DNA of 64,000 bases. Source: Sinorhizobium sp. RAC02. Lineage in GTDB: Bacteria > Pseudomonadota > Alphaproteobacteria > Rhizobiales > Rhizobiaceae. Both the position numbers and the translations under genes were made by a program. The first letter of the stretch is position 1, and the number at the start of each line of letters is the position of its first letter. The notes beneath the pieces were generated by a model that was given only the letters and a program-made list of their open reading frames with translations, was not told where the DNA came from and made no database searches. Location: contig NZ_CP016450.1 in NCBI RefSeq assembly GCF_001713395.1, positions 372,001-436,000 on the forward strand, read 5' to 3'. Shown one piece after another: positions 1 to 10,600 of the stretch.

Positions 1-251
1 TTCGGCGCGAGCTTGTAGAAGCGCATGGCCTCGCCGACGGATTCGCCCGAAAGGTTCATGAAGGTTTGCGGCTTGATCAGCAGTACCTTGTCGCCGGCAA
101 GTTCGCCTTCCGAGATCTCGGCCTTGAACTTCTTCGACCAGGGCGAAAACGGGTTCTTGCGATGGATCGCGTCCAGCGCCATGAAACCGATATTGTGGCG
201 GTTGCCCGCATATTTTGCGCCCGGATTGCCGAGCCCGGCGATGATCAGCAT
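1..251 (-). CDS. pth: Peptidyl-tRNA hydrolase (3' end cut by window)
   Basis: The minus-strand frame starts at the ATG at 251 and runs off the left edge, giving the first 83 residues. It opens with [20 protein letters not shown], the Pth signature with the catalytic His in [16 protein letters not shown], which carries the conserved Asn of the family, follows at about residues 62-71. Pth releases peptides from prematurely dissociated peptidyl-tRNA in the cytoplasm. In many rhizobia pth lies directly after rplY. Here rplY lies in the same orientation at 3718-4326, with two unrelated genes between them. Identification is firm; only the C-terminal half is missing. Confidence 0.93.
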   Translation of the reverse strand, partial: MLIIAGLGNPGAKYAGNRHNIGFMALDAIHRKNPFSPWSKKFKAEISEGELAGDKVLLIKPQTFMNLSGESVGEAMRFYKLAP

Positions 252-323
252 GGAATGGTCCGCCAAAAGGATCTGTCGTTGCCTTCACCACCGCGAAAGC
301 GGCCGGAAGTCAACCGCCTGCGG

Positions 324-1073
324 TTATTTCTTCGCGCCGTTTTGTGCCGTGTGGGTGTTTGGCGGAAGCCCGTAGGCGGTGAAGATGCGGTCCTGCTCGC
401 CGCTCATGATCAGTTTGTCGAGTTCTGCCTGAAGGCGCCTGATGAGATCCGGCGGCGTGTCCTTCTGGCAGGCGAGGCCGTAGATCTGGCCGGCCATCAG
501 CATGGCCTTTTCGACCGGCTGCCCTTGCTTCACCAGGTTTTCGTAGGTCTTGACGGAGGTCGGCATCAGGTCGATGCGTCCTGAGAGCAGCTTGCGCACG
601 CTGATGTCGATGTCGGCAGCGAGATCGATATCCTTGAAGCCGAGGTCTTCCAGCGCCTCGACGGCGAAATCGCCGCGTTGCGAGCCGGCCTTCATGCCGA
701 GCGCTGCGTTGAGTGTCGCCGGCCCCTTGCTGCCGTCCTTGCGTTTCAGCAAAACCATCTCATCCTTCAGGAGCGGGTTCACCCAGAGAAAACGGTCGGC
801 TCGTTCGCGGTTATAGCCCGTGGTAAAGACGCAATGCATCGGCTGGCTTTCCGCCATGGCGAAGGCGCGCGCCCATGGCATGATCTCCAGCTTGTAATCG
901 ATGCCGGCCGCCTTGGCGATCGCCTCGACCTGCTCGACTGCGATGCCGGTGACCTTGCCGTCCTTCGTGTAGTTGAAGGGCGCGTATTCCTCGGTGACGA
1001 AATGCAGGGTTTCGGCAAGCGGCGCGGAAAGGGGAGCAAGCGACAGGCAAAGCGTGAGAAGCAGTGTCTTCAT
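324..1073 (-). CDS. Orphan periplasmic solute-binding protein (SBP_bac_3 family)
   Basis: The protein has 249 residues. A signal peptide covers about residues 1-20 (basic start, Leu-rich core, cleavage near PLA-ETL). The mature part is a family 3 binding fold: VTEEYAPFNYTKDGKVTG at the N-terminus, a WARAF segment, the RERADRFLWVNPLL segment, and a closing motif near LPTSVKTYENLVKQG. These proteins bind amino acids or similar small solutes. No ABC permease or ATPase gene is adjacent. The gene lies only 20 bases downstream of a membrane GGDEF-EAL gene on the same strand, so the two are probably cotranscribed. Its role may therefore be ligand sensing and not uptake (inference). The ligand cannot be read from the sequence. 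Confidence 0.8.
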   Translation of the reverse strand: MKTLLLTLCLSLAPLSAPLAETLHFVTEEYAPFNYTKDGKVTGIAVEQVEAIAKAAGIDYKLEIMPWARAFAMAESQPMHCVFTTGYNRERADRFLWVNPLLKDEMVLLKRKDGSKGPATLNAALGMKAGSQRGDFAVEALEDLGFKDIDLAADIDISVRKLLSGRIDLMPTSVKTYENLVKQGQPVEKAMLMAGQIYGLACQKDTPPDLIRRLQAELDKLIMSGEQDRIFTAYGLPPNTHTAQNGAKK

Positions 1074-1093
1074 CGTCTCGTCCCCTGGTCCTC

Positions 1094-3487
1094 TCAGGAT
1101 GCTATCGCCTGGCGCTTGGGCACGGCGGGCCTTGCGAATTCGTCCAGCTTTTCGATGAGCGCGTCAAGCGGCAGGGGCCGGCTGAGCAGGTAACCCTGGC
1201 CGAATTCGATGTTCATCGCCTGGAGGATGTCCCACTGCTCGGTGGTCTCGATGCCCTCGGCCACCACAGCGCAGCCCATCTGGTGCGAAATCGTGCGGAT
1301 GCCTTCGACCAGCATGCGGCTCTTGCGGCGCACGTCCGGCTGGTCGCTCGAAAGCGAACGGGTGAAAGACTGGTCGACCTTGACGATATCGACGGGGAAG
1401 CGGTTGAGGTAGCTGAGCGAGGAATAGCCCGTGCCGAAATCGTCGAGTGCAATGCGGCAACCGAGGTCGGAGAGCGCGTCGAGCACGTCGCGTACCACCG
1501 GATTATCGAGCATCAGCACGGCCTCGGTGATCTCGACGACGATGCGCGACGGCGTGATACCGTTCTGGAGAAGCAGCGCGGCAAGGCGCGCGGGCAGGAC
1601 GGGCTCGAACTGCAGGGGCGAGAAGTTGACCGCGAGATAGCTGTCGGCAAGCCCGTCGAGCCTGGAAATGACCGCGAGGCTCGCAATGGCCTTCGACAGG
1701 ATGGCGTCGCCGATCTGGCCGATCGAGCCATTCTCCTCGGCAATGCCGATGATCTCGGCCGGCGGCAAAAGGCCGCGTTCGGGGTGGTTGAGGCGCATCA
1801 GGGCCTCGAAGCCGGCGACGCGCCCGTCCGACAGGCTGACGATCGGCTGGAGATGGGCGGTGAACCAGTCGTCGCGCAGGCCCTGGTCGATGAACTGCTC
1901 TGTCTCCAGCCGCTTGCGGGCGATGTCGACCATGTTGTTGTCGAAGAGCTGCACGCCGTTCTTGCCGCTGCGCTTGCGCGCATACATCGCCATGTCCGAC
2001 TTTTGCAGCAGGCAGGCGGCCGTCTCGGCATGGTCGGGATAGACGGCGACGCCGATACTGGCGCTGACATTGAGTTCCGCGCCGTTGACGATTAGCGGCG
2101 CGCGCAGGCTTGCGACCAGCCGATCGCTGATATCCATGGCGAGCTGGCGGGCATTGGGCGCGCATAGCAGGATGGCGAACTCGTCGCCGCCAAGGCGCGC
2201 AATCACATCGTTGGCGCGCAGCTGGCGGCGCAGGCGCATCGCGACCTGGCACAGCACGTCGTCGCCGGCGGCGTGGCCGAGATTGTCGTTGATCCACTTG
2301 AAGCGGTCGAGGTCGACGAACAGGCAGGCGAGCTGCTGGCCGAGCTTGTCGGCTTCGCCGATCAGGTCGTCCAGCACGGCTTCGAAACCCTGACGGTTGA
2401 GCAGTCCCGTCAGGTGATCGGTGATCGCCTGGCGGTGGTTGCGGGTTTCCGCCTCCTTGAGGTCGGTGACGTCGGTCATGACCGAGAGCGACAAGGCCTG
2501 CCGGCTGTTGCTTGCCTCGACGCCGGTCTCCAGGATCAGCACGTCGATGACGCTGTCATCGGCGCAGCGGAAGCGCACGGTGACCTCGCAGATGCCGCCG
2601 TTTTCCATGCTGGTGGTATGGCGCTTGCGGTAGGCCTCGCGCGATTCCTCGACGACGAAATCGGTGAATTCCTGGCCGATCACCGCTTCGCGGCGATAGC
2701 CGGTAGCGGTCAGCCAGTAGTCGCTGACGGCGGTGATGCGGTTGTCTCCATCGATGGAGAAGAGCATCGCCGGGGTGAGATTGTAGATGTCGGTGGCGCG
2801 GGCGTGCGCCAGCTTGAGTTCCTTCTCCTCGCGCTCCAGCTTGCTCTGCATCTCGTTGAAATTATGGGCGAGTGCGCCCATCTCGTCGTTCGACGTCCAG
2901 TCGACGTGATGGCGTGAGCCGAGCCGGCGCGTGGCCTCTATGGCCGCCGTCAGCCGCATCAGCGGCCGGATGATGGTGATGCGGTTGCCGATGATGGCGG
3001 CGGTGAACAGCGTTGCGACGGCAAAGAAGAAGATGGCGAAGATCGTCATCTCGTCCTTCGTAAAACGAGCGAACAGGCCCTGCTTGCGCAGCCAGATCTC
3101 GGCCGTGCCGACCTTCTTGATGCCGTCGCTCGCCCGATAGAGGATATCGGTCTTGACGACGGAACGGGCGTCGTCCGGATCGGGGCTCACCGCCGGCTTG
3201 CGGATGTCGATCACGTCCGAACTGTCGCGAACACGCACGAAGCTGATATCGGCCTCGGCCTGGAGTGCCGTGACGATCTGGTCGATGCTGTCCTTGTCGA
3301 AATCCCACAGCGGTTTTCCGAGCGCCTGGACATTGGCCTCCAGCAGCACTTCGGTGTTCTGCAGGCGCTCGCGCGCGACACGATCGGACGAAAGGATGAG
3401 GAACAGGACGAACAGGGGAGCGACGAAGACGAGCAGGGCGCCGATGACGATGGCAATGAAGCGGCTTTCCACCGAATGCATCTTCAT
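1094..3487 (-). CDS. Membrane-bound HAMP-PAS-GGDEF-EAL c-di-GMP enzyme
   Basis: The protein has 797 residues from the ATG at 3487. That start was chosen because an AGGCGGG element lies 9-15 bases upstream and TM1 follows almost at once; the frame stays open to 3550. Domains in order: TM1 about 10-33, periplasmic segment 34-146, TM2 147-167, HAMP 168-220, PAS 230-345, GGDEF 352-516, EAL 525-790. The GGDEF motif is intact at 433-437. An RAND inhibitory site (RxxD, five residues before GGDEF) lies at 424-427. The EAL motif is at 561-563, and DDFGTGYSS and VAEGIET are present, so both cyclase and phosphodiesterase activities are possible. The next gene downstream encodes a periplasmic binding protein that may feed the periplasmic segment. 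Confidence 0.9.
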   Translation of the reverse strand: MKMHSVESRFIAIVIGALLVFVAPLFVLFLILSSDRVARERLQNTEVLLEANVQALGKPLWDFDKDSIDQIVTALQAEADISFVRVRDSSDVIDIRKPAVSPDPDDARSVVKTDILYRASDGIKKVGTAEIWLRKQGLFARFTKDEMTIFAIFFFAVATLFTAAIIGNRITIIRPLMRLTAAIEATRRLGSRHHVDWTSNDEMGALAHNFNEMQSKLEREEKELKLAHARATDIYNLTPAMLFSIDGDNRITAVSDYWLTATGYRREAVIGQEFTDFVVEESREAYRKRHTTSMENGGICEVTVRFRCADDSVIDVLILETGVEASNSRQALSLSVMTDVTDLKEAETRNHRQAITDHLTGLLNRQGFEAVLDDLIGEADKLGQQLACLFVDLDRFKWINDNLGHAAGDDVLCQVAMRLRRQLRANDVIARLGGDEFAILLCAPNARQLAMDISDRLVASLRAPLIVNGAELNVSASIGVAVYPDHAETAACLLQKSDMAMYARKRSGKNGVQLFDNNMVDIARKRLETEQFIDQGLRDDWFTAHLQPIVSLSDGRVAGFEALMRLNHPERGLLPPAEIIGIAEENGSIGQIGDAILSKAIASLAVISRLDGLADSYLAVNFSPLQFEPVLPARLAALLLQNGITPSRIVVEITEAVLMLDNPVVRDVLDALSDLGCRIALDDFGTGYSSLSYLNRFPVDIVKVDQSFTRSLSSDQPDVRRKSRMLVEGIRTISHQMGCAVVAEGIETTEQWDILQAMNIEFGQGYLLSRPLPLDALIEKLDEFARPAVPKRQAIAS

Positions 3488-3662
3488 GCCGGTTGCCCGC
3501 CTGCCATGGTGCGAAGCCAGCCCATAGTGCCCCTCTTTGGTCTTCGTCATTTTTAGAGGCTTAGCTTTTCACCAAAGTCTTAAATGTTGCTGAAATACCG
3601 ATCCGGAAAAGTGCTGATAATTCAAACCTCCCGCCACGGTAGTGCCGGCAAGCGGGCAAAGA

Positions 3663-3694
3663 AAAACCCCGCATTCGGGAGAATGCGGGGTTTT
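3663..3694 (-). terminator. Rho-independent terminator of rplY
   Basis: A perfect 14-bp inverted repeat (left arm AAAACCCCGCATTC, loop GGGA) lies 24 bases beyond the rplY stop codon. Read on the minus strand, the G+C stem runs into a U tract. It separates rplY from the GGDEF-EAL gene, which therefore needs its own promoter. Confidence 0.88.
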
Positions 3695-3717
3695 CCGAAC
3701 GATCCCTTTGGAAGGGA

Positions 3718-4326
3718 TTATTCTGCGGAGCCTTCGGCTTCTTCTTCCCGCACGCCGGCTGCCGGGGTGGCAATCGTGGCGATCGTGAAGTCGCGGTCGG
3801 TGATGACCGGGCTCGTGCCCTTCGGCAGCTTGATGTTCGAGATGTGGATGCCGTCGCCGACCTTGAGGCCGGACAGGTCAGCCGTCAGGAATTCCGGAAT
3901 GTCGCCGGCCAGAGCATGCAGTTCGACAGCGTGACGAACGATGTTCAGGACGCCGCCGACCTTGATGCCCGGGGACTTCTCTTCGTTGATGAAGTGAACC
4001 GGAACTTCGACCACGACGTGGGTGTTGCCCGAAACGCGGAGGAAGTCGACATGCATCGTGAAGTCGCGGACCGGATCAAGCTGGAAGTCCTTCGGCAGGA
4101 CCTTGATCTTTTCGCCGTTGACGTCGATCGTGGCAACTGTCGTCTTGAAGCCGCCGGCGTGGATACGCTGCGTGACGTCCTTGGTCGACAGGGCGATGGA
4201 AAGCGGGGCCTGCTTGTCGCCGTAGATAACTGCAGGAATAAGACCGTTGCGGCGAAGTTCACGGGAGGACCCCTTACCAACCCGTTCGCGTGTTTCGGCC
4301 TTGAGCTCGTAAGTTTCGTGGCTCAT
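3718..4326 (-). CDS. rplY: 50S ribosomal protein L25 / general stress protein Ctc
   Basis: The protein has 202 residues, the length of the long L25/TL5/Ctc form. An N-terminal 5S rRNA-binding domain (about 1-95) contains [19 protein letters not shown], and the C-terminal beta domain follows. The chain ends in an acidic tail (EEEAEGSAE). It binds 5S rRNA in the large ribosomal subunit. The start at 4326 gives [19 protein letters not shown], typical of the family. It is transcribed alone, with a terminator directly downstream. Confidence 0.96.
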   Translation of the reverse strand: MSHETYELKAETRERVGKGSSRELRRNGLIPAVIYGDKQAPLSIALSTKDVTQRIHAGGFKTTVATIDVNGEKIKVLPKDFQLDPVRDFTMHVDFLRVSGNTHVVVEVPVHFINEEKSPGIKVGGVLNIVRHAVELHALAGDIPEFLTADLSGLKVGDGIHISNIKLPKGTSPVITDRDFTIATIATPAAGVREEEAEGSAE

Positions 4327-4568
4327 GACTTTACCTTTCGTGTGTTACTGGAGAGTTTTCCACGGCTGGCGCATTCGCTAGCAGCGCAAAACTTGAGGAT
4401 TTCGTGAAAGCCTCATCCGCGTTGCCTCCAAGGGTGTCTACGCGGACGGGGGCTCGATAAACGAGAATGCCCGGAAATGCAAGGCCTCGGCCCGGATTGA
4501 CCCCGGATTGACACGGTGCCGCCGTGATTGGATGTTCGGTAGGAAGCGGTTCGGCGAAGGAGACCCCG

Positions 4569-6023
4569 ATGAGACGACAGACCCTGATGGCCTCGGCCGC
4601 ATTTGCGCTCGTATTCGCGAGCCCCGCCTTGGCCCAGCAGGTTTCGCCGTCCGAGGCTGAAAGCATCCAGCAGCGGCTCACCCGCTATCTGCCGCAGGAG
4701 ATGATCGACGCCGGCCTCGTGACCGTCAAGGCCGCCTCCTCGTTCTACGAGCTGCGCTTCAACCCGACGGTGCTACTCGAGAAGGCGAAGACGGGGCCGG
4801 TGACCGTCGAAGGCCTGAAGCCGATGACCGCCTATCTCAGGCCGATGCCGGAGGGCACCTATCGCGTCGAGGCGAACGACAGTTTCGACATCAAGGGCAC
4901 GGTCGATGCAGCACCGGGCAAGAATTCCTTCACCTACCTCATCGATTCGATGAAGCTCGACGGGATCTATGATCCGGAGATTCTCTATTTTACCTCCGCA
5001 GACTGGACGGCGCAGAAGATCGCCTTCTCCACCACCTCGCCGCAGGAGAGCGTCACGGCCAGCATCGGCGAAACCGCGATGCGCGTTGCGGCCGAGAAGC
5101 GGGGAGAAGGTACGCTCGACGTGACGAGCACGGGCGTGATGAAGGCCTTTGCCGAGACGATTACCGGCGGGCCGAGTGGCCGGGTCGATATCGGCGCCGA
5201 TACGATCGATATCGATGTCAGCATGGATGGCGCCCGCTACAAGGTGATGCAGGACCTCGTCTTCTTCATTCTCGACAACATGCACAAGGACAAGCTCGAG
5301 GCGGCGGATGCCGCGCGGCTGAAGGAGATGCTGCGTGCCTCCCTGCCGGTCTTCGACAATCTGACCGAAACGATCAAGGCGTCGAACGTCACGGTCGGCA
5401 CGGACAAGGGCCTCTTCGGGGCTGACACTGTCACCTACGATATCAACATGAACGGCATCGCCCATTCCACGCGCGTGGGCTTCGGCTTCGGCGTGGAGAA
5501 ACCGAAAGCCCCAGCCGGGGTCCTGCCGGCGGTCTTTGCAGAGGCGGTGCCCGAGCGGGCGACCTTCAAGGCGGCCGTCACCAATCTGGATCTTGCAGGT
5601 GCCGTCAACTACCTCGTCGACCATGCGGATTTCACCAAATCGGAGCCGTTGACGGAGGAGCAGAACAAGGAGATCGGCAAGATCGTGCTGCCGGACGGCA
5701 CGATGACGGTCGAGTTCGAGGATGTTTCCGCCGTCTCGCCGATCTACGACGTGCACCTCTCCGGCAAGATGCTGGTCTATCCCGACCAGCAGGATCGCCA
5801 CAGCGCCGACGTGACGATCACCATGCGCTCGTTCGACAAGACCGTCGCCTATCTCCAGAAGAACGCCGCTGCCGTGCCGCAGTTCGGCCAGGCGGCTTTC
5901 GGTCTGTTGATGATGAAGGGGCTTGCGCGCGACGCGGGTAGCGGGGCGCAGGCCTGGGATTTGAAGGTCGGCGAGGACGGCAAGGTGCTGATCAACGGCC
6001 AGCCGTTGCCGTTCCAGCAGTAA
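4569..6023 (+). CDS. Exported protein of unknown function
   Basis: The protein has 484 residues from the ATG at 4569. That start was chosen because AAGGAG lies 7 bases upstream and a clean signal peptide follows (MRRQTLMASAAFALVFASPALA, cut before QQVSP). The mature part has no membrane segments or Cys clusters. It is rich in alternating polar beta-strand patterns such as VDIGADTIDIDVSMDGARYK, with repeated blocks resembling the lipid-binding or DUF945/DUF2125-like exported proteins of rhizobia. That resemblance is weak. The stop lies 3 bases from the convergent end of the benE-like gene. A periplasmic location is likely; no function is proposed. Confidence 0.75.
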   Translation: MRRQTLMASAAFALVFASPALAQQVSPSEAESIQQRLTRYLPQEMIDAGLVTVKAASSFYELRFNPTVLLEKAKTGPVTVEGLKPMTAYLRPMPEGTYRVEANDSFDIKGTVDAAPGKNSFTYLIDSMKLDGIYDPEILYFTSADWTAQKIAFSTTSPQESVTASIGETAMRVAAEKRGEGTLDVTSTGVMKAFAETITGGPSGRVDIGADTIDIDVSMDGARYKVMQDLVFFILDNMHKDKLEAADAARLKEMLRASLPVFDNLTETIKASNVTVGTDKGLFGADTVTYDINMNGIAHSTRVGFGFGVEKPKAPAGVLPAVFAEAVPERATFKAAVTNLDLAGAVNYLVDHADFTKSEPLTEEQNKEIGKIVLPDGTMTVEFEDVSAVSPIYDVHLSGKMLVYPDQQDRHSADVTITMRSFDKTVAYLQKNAAAVPQFGQAAFGLLMMKGLARDAGSGAQAWDLKVGEDGKVLINGQPLPFQQ

Positions 6024-6026
6024 GGG

Positions 6027-7211
6027 TCAGCCGCGGCGCTTTGCCGTGAACCTTGCAAGCGCCAGCATCAGGCCACCACCGATCAGCCCCCAGAATGCGC
6101 CGGAAATTCCGGCGAACGAGACGCCCGAGGCGGTGACGAGGAAAGTCACCGCCGCCGCCTCGCGGCTTTCCGGTTCCTTGAAGGCGTTGAGTGCCGAGCC
6201 GGCGAATGCGCTGATCAGCGCGAGGCCGGCCACCGCCTGGATGAGGATCGGCGGGGCGAGGCTGACGAAGGCCGTGACCGCGCCGGCGGCGAGGCCGAAG
6301 ATCACATAGAAAATGCCCGCGTTGATCGCCGACCAGTAGCGTTTGGCCGGGTCGGGATGTGCGTCGCTGCCGGCGCACATGGCGGCGGTGATGGCGGCAA
6401 GATTGACCGCATGGCCGCCAAAGGGCGCGGAGAGCAGGGAAAAGAAGCCGGTGACGGCGAAGAGCGGGCCGGGTTTGGGCTCGTAGTGGTTCACCTTCAG
6501 GACGGCGATGCCCGGAATGTTCTGCGACGCCATGGTGACGATGAAGAGCGGCAGGGCAATGCCGACCAGGCCGGCAAGCGTGAAGGCGGGCATCACGAGT
6601 TCCGGCTTCGGCAGCAGCGATTCGCCAAGCCCCGCAAAAGCGCCCTCCGGAATGTCGATGCCGAAGGCGAGCACCACGACGAAGGCGGCCAGCGCTGCCG
6701 GCACGGCGTAGAGCCGGTTGATGCTGCCGACGACGACCCAGGCGATGACAATGGGCAGGCCGAGCAGCGGATCGAAGGCAATGGCTTTCACCGGCGCAAA
6801 ACACAGCCCGATCAGCACGCCGGCAAGCATGGCATTGGCGAGCGTCGCCGGAATGGCCGCGACCATGCGGCCGAGCGGCTTCCACAGTCCGGCAATGATG
6901 ATCAGCACGGCGCACACGAGAAAGCCGCCGACCGCCGTGGCAAACCCGCCCTCGACCGCGCCGGAACTGGCGAGCAGTGCTGCACCCGGCGTCGACCACG
7001 CGATGGAAATCGGCAGGCGCGTCGCGGCGCTCAGCACGATGGCGCAAACGCCCATCGACACGGACAGCGCCATCAGGCCGGACGCGGCCTGTGCCTCCGT
7101 GGCGCCGACACCCGTCAGGCCATGCAGGACGACGGCGAAGGAACTGGCAAAGCCGACAAAGGCGGTGAGCAGGCCCATGAACAGGGCTTGGGCGGAAAAG
7201 TCACGGAACAT
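6027..7211 (-). CDS. Benzoate/H+ symporter family (BenE/YdcO) transporter
   Basis: The protein has 394 residues from the ATG at 7211, starting MFRDFSAQALFMGLLTAFVG, with about 11-12 hydrophobic segments over its length. BenE-family features include WSTPGAALL near residue 75, the APFGGHAVNLAA segment near residue 270, and the C-terminal GISGAFWGLIGGG. The family imports aromatic acids such as benzoate with protons, but many members have untested substrates. The reading frame stays open far upstream past the ATG, but that extension is antisense to other genes and was not included. It is divergent from the GAF-Fis regulator at 7434; a link is possible but unproven. Confidence 0.85.
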   Translation of the reverse strand: MFRDFSAQALFMGLLTAFVGFASSFAVVLHGLTGVGATEAQAASGLMALSVSMGVCAIVLSAATRLPISIAWSTPGAALLASSGAVEGGFATAVGGFLVCAVLIIIAGLWKPLGRMVAAIPATLANAMLAGVLIGLCFAPVKAIAFDPLLGLPIVIAWVVVGSINRLYAVPAALAAFVVVLAFGIDIPEGAFAGLGESLLPKPELVMPAFTLAGLVGIALPLFIVTMASQNIPGIAVLKVNHYEPKPGPLFAVTGFFSLLSAPFGGHAVNLAAITAAMCAGSDAHPDPAKRYWSAINAGIFYVIFGLAAGAVTAFVSLAPPILIQAVAGLALISAFAGSALNAFKEPESREAAAVTFLVTASGVSFAGISGAFWGLIGGGLMLALARFTAKRRG

Positions 7212-7344
7212 GGCAGGATCGATGCTGAAAAGGATGTGCTGCACTGGTAACAGGCGGCGCGGGGCTTGGAAACAGGCTTGTGACGCTGCCGGCGGGTCAA
7301 AAGCCGTAGCCCAAAACGGTCGACCCGATCTTGGACCTTCGTCC

Positions 7345-7357
7345 GGCTGGACCAGCC
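7345..7357. promoter_or_regulatory. Palindrome in the benE-like / regulator intergenic region
   Basis: GGCTGG-A-CCAGCC is a perfect 6-bp inverted repeat in the 222-base divergent region between the BenE-type gene and the GAF-Fis regulator. It could be an operator for either gene. No other support is visible. Confidence 0.3.
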
Positions 7358-7433
7358 GTCCGAAACATGGGTATAGTCTGGTGCGTTGTATTTTTATGCG
7401 ACGATCGGTCGGAAGCCCTCGGGAGGAGAGCGG

Positions 7434-8393
7434 ATGTCTGCGCGTTTCGATCACGCGGATCATGTGAACACCGTTGCGGCCCATACCTCGGCGGCGGCGA
7501 GTTCCCCTGTGGCTGCTTCCTGGCGTCGCTGCCTGACCCTGCACGGCCTGACGCCGGAAGAAGCCCGCGTGCCGTGGCGACTGACAGAATCCGAATTCCA
7601 CCATGCCCGCGCCCGCTCCAGCGTGTTGATCGAAGAGGCGCGCGGCGAGATCGACCGGCTTTTCGCCACGGTCGGCAAGGCCGGTTGCTGCCTGCTGCTG
7701 ACGGACGAGAACGGCATAGCGCTCGAACGGCGTGGTGCTGCGGGTGACGACCGCGATTTCCGTGGTGTCGGGCTCTGGTCCGGCACCGTCTGGAGCGAGG
7801 CGAGCGTCGGCACCAACGGCATCGGCACGGCGCTTGCCGACGAGCGGCCGGTGCTTATTCTGCGCGACCAGCATTTCCTCTCGCAAAACACCGGGCTGTC
7901 CTGCACGACGGCGCCGATCCGCGATCACACCGGTCGTATCGCTGCCGCCATCGACATTTCCACATGCCGTGACGATGCCAACGACATGACCATGTCGATC
8001 CTCTCGCAAGCGGTGCGTGATGCGGCTGCCCGCATCGAGGCGGGCCTCTTCCGCCGCGCCTTTTCCACAGCCCGCATCCTTCTCGTGCCGGCCGAAAGCC
8101 GTACCGCGCCGGCGCTGCTGGCGGTCGATCGCGACGATCTCGTGCTCGGCGCCACGCGCGCCGCCCGTCAGATGCTCGGCCTCGACGACCGGCGGATCGC
8201 GACCGGCATTGCGGCCTCCGATCTGCTGCACGAGGACCGGGCGGAGGAGGGGCGTGACCTCGACGACGCGGAGCGCGCAGCCCTTCGCCGCGTCCTCACG
8301 CGCGCCGGCGGCAATGTCAGCCAGGCGGCGGACCTGCTCGGCATCAGCCGCGCGACGCTCTATCGGAAGATGAAGAAGCTCTCCATCAACTGA
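7434..8393 (+). CDS. GAF-Fis transcriptional regulator (AcoR-like, without AAA+ domain)
   Basis: The protein has 319 residues. The start at 7434 has GGGAGGAGAG 3 bases upstream. The N-terminal region matches the AcoR/DhaR sensor part: PVAASWRRCLTLHGLTPEE at the start, then a GAF-like domain with WSEASVGTNGIGTAL and TTAPIRDHTGRI. The C-terminus is a Fis-type helix-turn-helix (RAGGNVSQAADLLGISRATL). The central AAA+ sigma-54 interaction domain, with Walker A and GAFTGA, is absent, so it cannot activate RpoN promoters in the AcoR manner. It lies just upstream of the aldehyde dehydrogenase and probably controls it. Confidence 0.88.
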   Translation: MSARFDHADHVNTVAAHTSAAASSPVAASWRRCLTLHGLTPEEARVPWRLTESEFHHARARSSVLIEEARGEIDRLFATVGKAGCCLLLTDENGIALERRGAAGDDRDFRGVGLWSGTVWSEASVGTNGIGTALADERPVLILRDQHFLSQNTGLSCTTAPIRDHTGRIAAAIDISTCRDDANDMTMSILSQAVRDAAARIEAGLFRRAFSTARILLVPAESRTAPALLAVDRDDLVLGATRAARQMLGLDDRRIATGIAASDLLHEDRAEEGRDLDDAERAALRRVLTRAGGNVSQAADLLGISRATLYRKMKKLSIN

Positions 8394-8435
8394 ATGCCCG
8401 GAATGTTGCGGCGCAGCACAGCCTGTCGCATCCAC

Positions 8436-8455
8436 CTGTCTCAATTCTGAAACAG
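8436..8455. promoter_or_regulatory. Candidate regulator-binding palindrome upstream of aldehyde dehydrogenase
   Basis: CTGTCTCA-ATTC-TGAAACAG is an 8-bp inverted repeat with one mismatch, about 100 bases before the dehydrogenase start. It resembles the TGTCTC/GAAACA type upstream sites of AcoR-like regulators. No GG-N10-GC sigma-54 promoter is visible nearby, which fits the missing AAA+ domain of the adjacent regulator. Confidence 0.5.
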
Positions 8456-8552
8456 TCCCCGCCGCCATCGCCGGCTGGCCTCTACCGCTCCCCCACGAAG
8501 CGCAGCACCATGCTCTCGACGGCCCAACCGGGTCTCTTTGGGAGGAATTGAC

Positions 8553-10061
<1,509 letters not shown>

Positions 10062-10073
10062 GCGACCGCCCGT

Positions 10074-10175
10074 CCTTCTCCCCGGCCTCCCCGAGAGAAG
10101 GCGATCGACGGGTGGTGGAGCCCTGTCCGCCGTTGCTCCACGCCCCATCCCTCTCCCCGCTGCCCGGGGGGAGGG
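10074..10175. repeat. Palindromic intergenic repeat (three short hairpins)
   Basis: Between the dehydrogenase and DUF779 genes lie three inverted repeats in a row: CCTTCTC/GAGAAGG (10074-10101), GTGGAGC/GCTCCAC (about 10115-10141) and a CCCTC/GAGGG-type arm pair (about 10150-10175). The CCTTCTCC and CCCTCTCCCC cores resemble the better preserved repeat at 55840-55954, so this looks like a degenerate copy of that rhizobial element. Confidence 0.6.
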
Positions 10176-10199
10176 AAAACGCGTCAAGGGAGCCGTGCC

Positions 10200-10574
10200 A
10201 TGTCTGAAATTGCGACCGAACCGCGCGTGGTGGCGACCGATGCCGCCCTTGCACTCATCCGGGAGATCCAGGCGGATCATCCCGAAATCCTGTTCCACCA
10301 GTCGGGGGGATGCTGCGACGGCTCGTCACCGATGTGCTATCCGGCGGACGACTACATCGTCGGAGACCGGGACGTGAAGCTCGGCGAGATCGGCGGCGTG
10401 CCGGTCTATATCAGCGAGAGCCAGTTCGGGGTGTGGCAACACACGCAGCTGATCATCGACGTCGTGCCCGGCCGCGGCGGTATGTTCTCGCTCGACAATG
10501 GCCGGGAAAAACGCTTCCTCACCCGCTCGCGCCTGTTCGGCGGTGGCGAGGCCTGTCCGCTACCCGCACGCTGA
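10200..10574 (+). CDS. DUF779 family protein
   Basis: The protein has 124 residues. It contains the family core FHQSGGCCDGSSPMCYP near residues 31-47, with paired Cys, and the C-terminal RFLTRSRLFGGGEACP. DUF779 genes commonly accompany aldehyde dehydrogenase genes, as here. No biochemical role is established to my knowledge. The conserved Cys residues suggest metal binding or redox chemistry (inference). The spacing of 138 bases from the dehydrogenase is filled by a repeat, so cotranscription is likely but not certain. Confidence 0.85.
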   Translation: MSEIATEPRVVATDAALALIREIQADHPEILFHQSGGCCDGSSPMCYPADDYIVGDRDVKLGEIGGVPVYISESQFGVWQHTQLIIDVVPGRGGMFSLDNGREKRFLTRSRLFGGGEACPLPAR

Positions 10575-10600
10575 ACGTCACCCGGTTGGCTCAAATGCAA

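Noticed and set aside
8456..8552. Possible sigma-54 promoter for the aldehyde dehydrogenase (TGGCCT...CCGC).
   Set aside because: The GG to GC spacing is 8, not 10 bases, and the adjacent regulator lacks the AAA+ domain needed.
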